64,000 nucleotides of DNA, from assembly GCF_027409185.1 (NCBI RefSeq), contig NC_084463.1, positions 117,590,133-117,654,132 of the forward strand, in the 5' to 3' direction. Shown here piece after piece: positions 63,845-64,000 of this stretch. Within the stretch, counting starts at the first letter, position 1; the number at the start of each line of letters is the position of its first letter. Position numbers and translations under genes: made by a program. The notes under the pieces were generated by a model. That model was not told the DNA's origin. It saw only the letters and a list, made by a program, of their open reading frames with translations, and did no database searches. This DNA is from Cynocephalus volans. Taxonomy: Eukaryota > Chordata > Mammalia > Dermoptera > Cynocephalidae.

Positions 63845-64000
63845 CCAGGCGGCTTGGCCGAGGACACTGGTGGCTATTAAGCATCTGGGTGGACCTGCAG
63901 CCCCTCCTCACCCTCGGACAGAGTAAATTCACGCCATGCAGGTTTGCCGGACGAGTCCGAGTGGCCCAGGCATTGTACTAGGACGGACGTAGCTTTTCCT
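63845..64000 (+). other. Start of KCNC1 (Kv3.1b) 3'UTR
   Basis: The last 156 bases of the window follow the stop codon. They include a small perfect stem, CGGAC(GA)GTCCG at 63948-63959. No polyadenylation signal is reached. Confidence 0.7.

Overview
This window is mammalian nuclear DNA: two multi-exon vertebrate genes with GT-AG introns, CpG-rich 5' ends and a background of mammalian interspersed repeats (MIR, L2, L1, hAT/MER5-type, MaLR LTR). Both genes are on the + strand. The first is a complete MYOD1 (three exons, 319 codons). The second is KCNC1, encoding the voltage-gated potassium channel Kv3.1. All four KCNC1 coding exons are present, but its last 3'UTR runs off the right edge. Order and orientation match the block on human 11p15.1. 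Three short SINEs consist only of a tRNA-Ile-like body plus an A-rich tail. That is the pattern of the t-SINE/CYN family described from colugos (Dermoptera), so a colugo is my best guess at the species (about 0.6; inference).

Layout. 1-6300: MYOD1 upstream flank, with a possible distal muscle enhancer near 255-380, a head-to-head pair of L2 elements (1808-3425), and a 1.2-kb L1 5'UTR insertion with target-site duplications (3656-4880). 6336-9135: MYOD1 with CCAAT, TATA, exons and poly(A) signal. 9136-19630: intergenic, AT-rich in the middle, with a long antisense L1 carrying a nested SINE. 19630-21655: KCNC1 CpG island, GC-rich leader with a (CGG)n tract and upstream ORFs, and coding exon 1. 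21656-53489: a 31.8-kb first intron with L2/MIR copies, two LTRs, minisatellites, a tiny U6-derived insertion and several candidate regulatory patches. 53490-54455: exon 2 with the Kv3.1a read-through end. About 54456-59730: probable long Kv3.1a 3'UTR. 60480-60960: 79-bp minisatellite. 61540-61728 and 63780-63844: exons 3 and 4, giving the Kv3.1b C-terminus.

How the genes work. MYOD1 is the master bHLH activator of skeletal muscle and KCNC1 makes the fast delayed rectifier of fast-spiking neurons. They are neighbours without an obvious functional link. KCNC1 appears to choose between two ends: reading through the exon 2 donor gives a 511-residue Kv3.1a, and splicing to exons 3 and 4 gives a 585-residue Kv3.1b.

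I found no wholly new gene system. The most unusual items are a 22-bp U6 snRNA fragment flanked by a perfect 19-bp target-site duplication, the tailed L1 5'UTR insertion, a palindrome-dense 210-bp patch in KCNC1 intron 1, an RFX X-box beside an E-box in the Kv3.1a 3'UTR, and two private minisatellites (42 bp and 79 bp).
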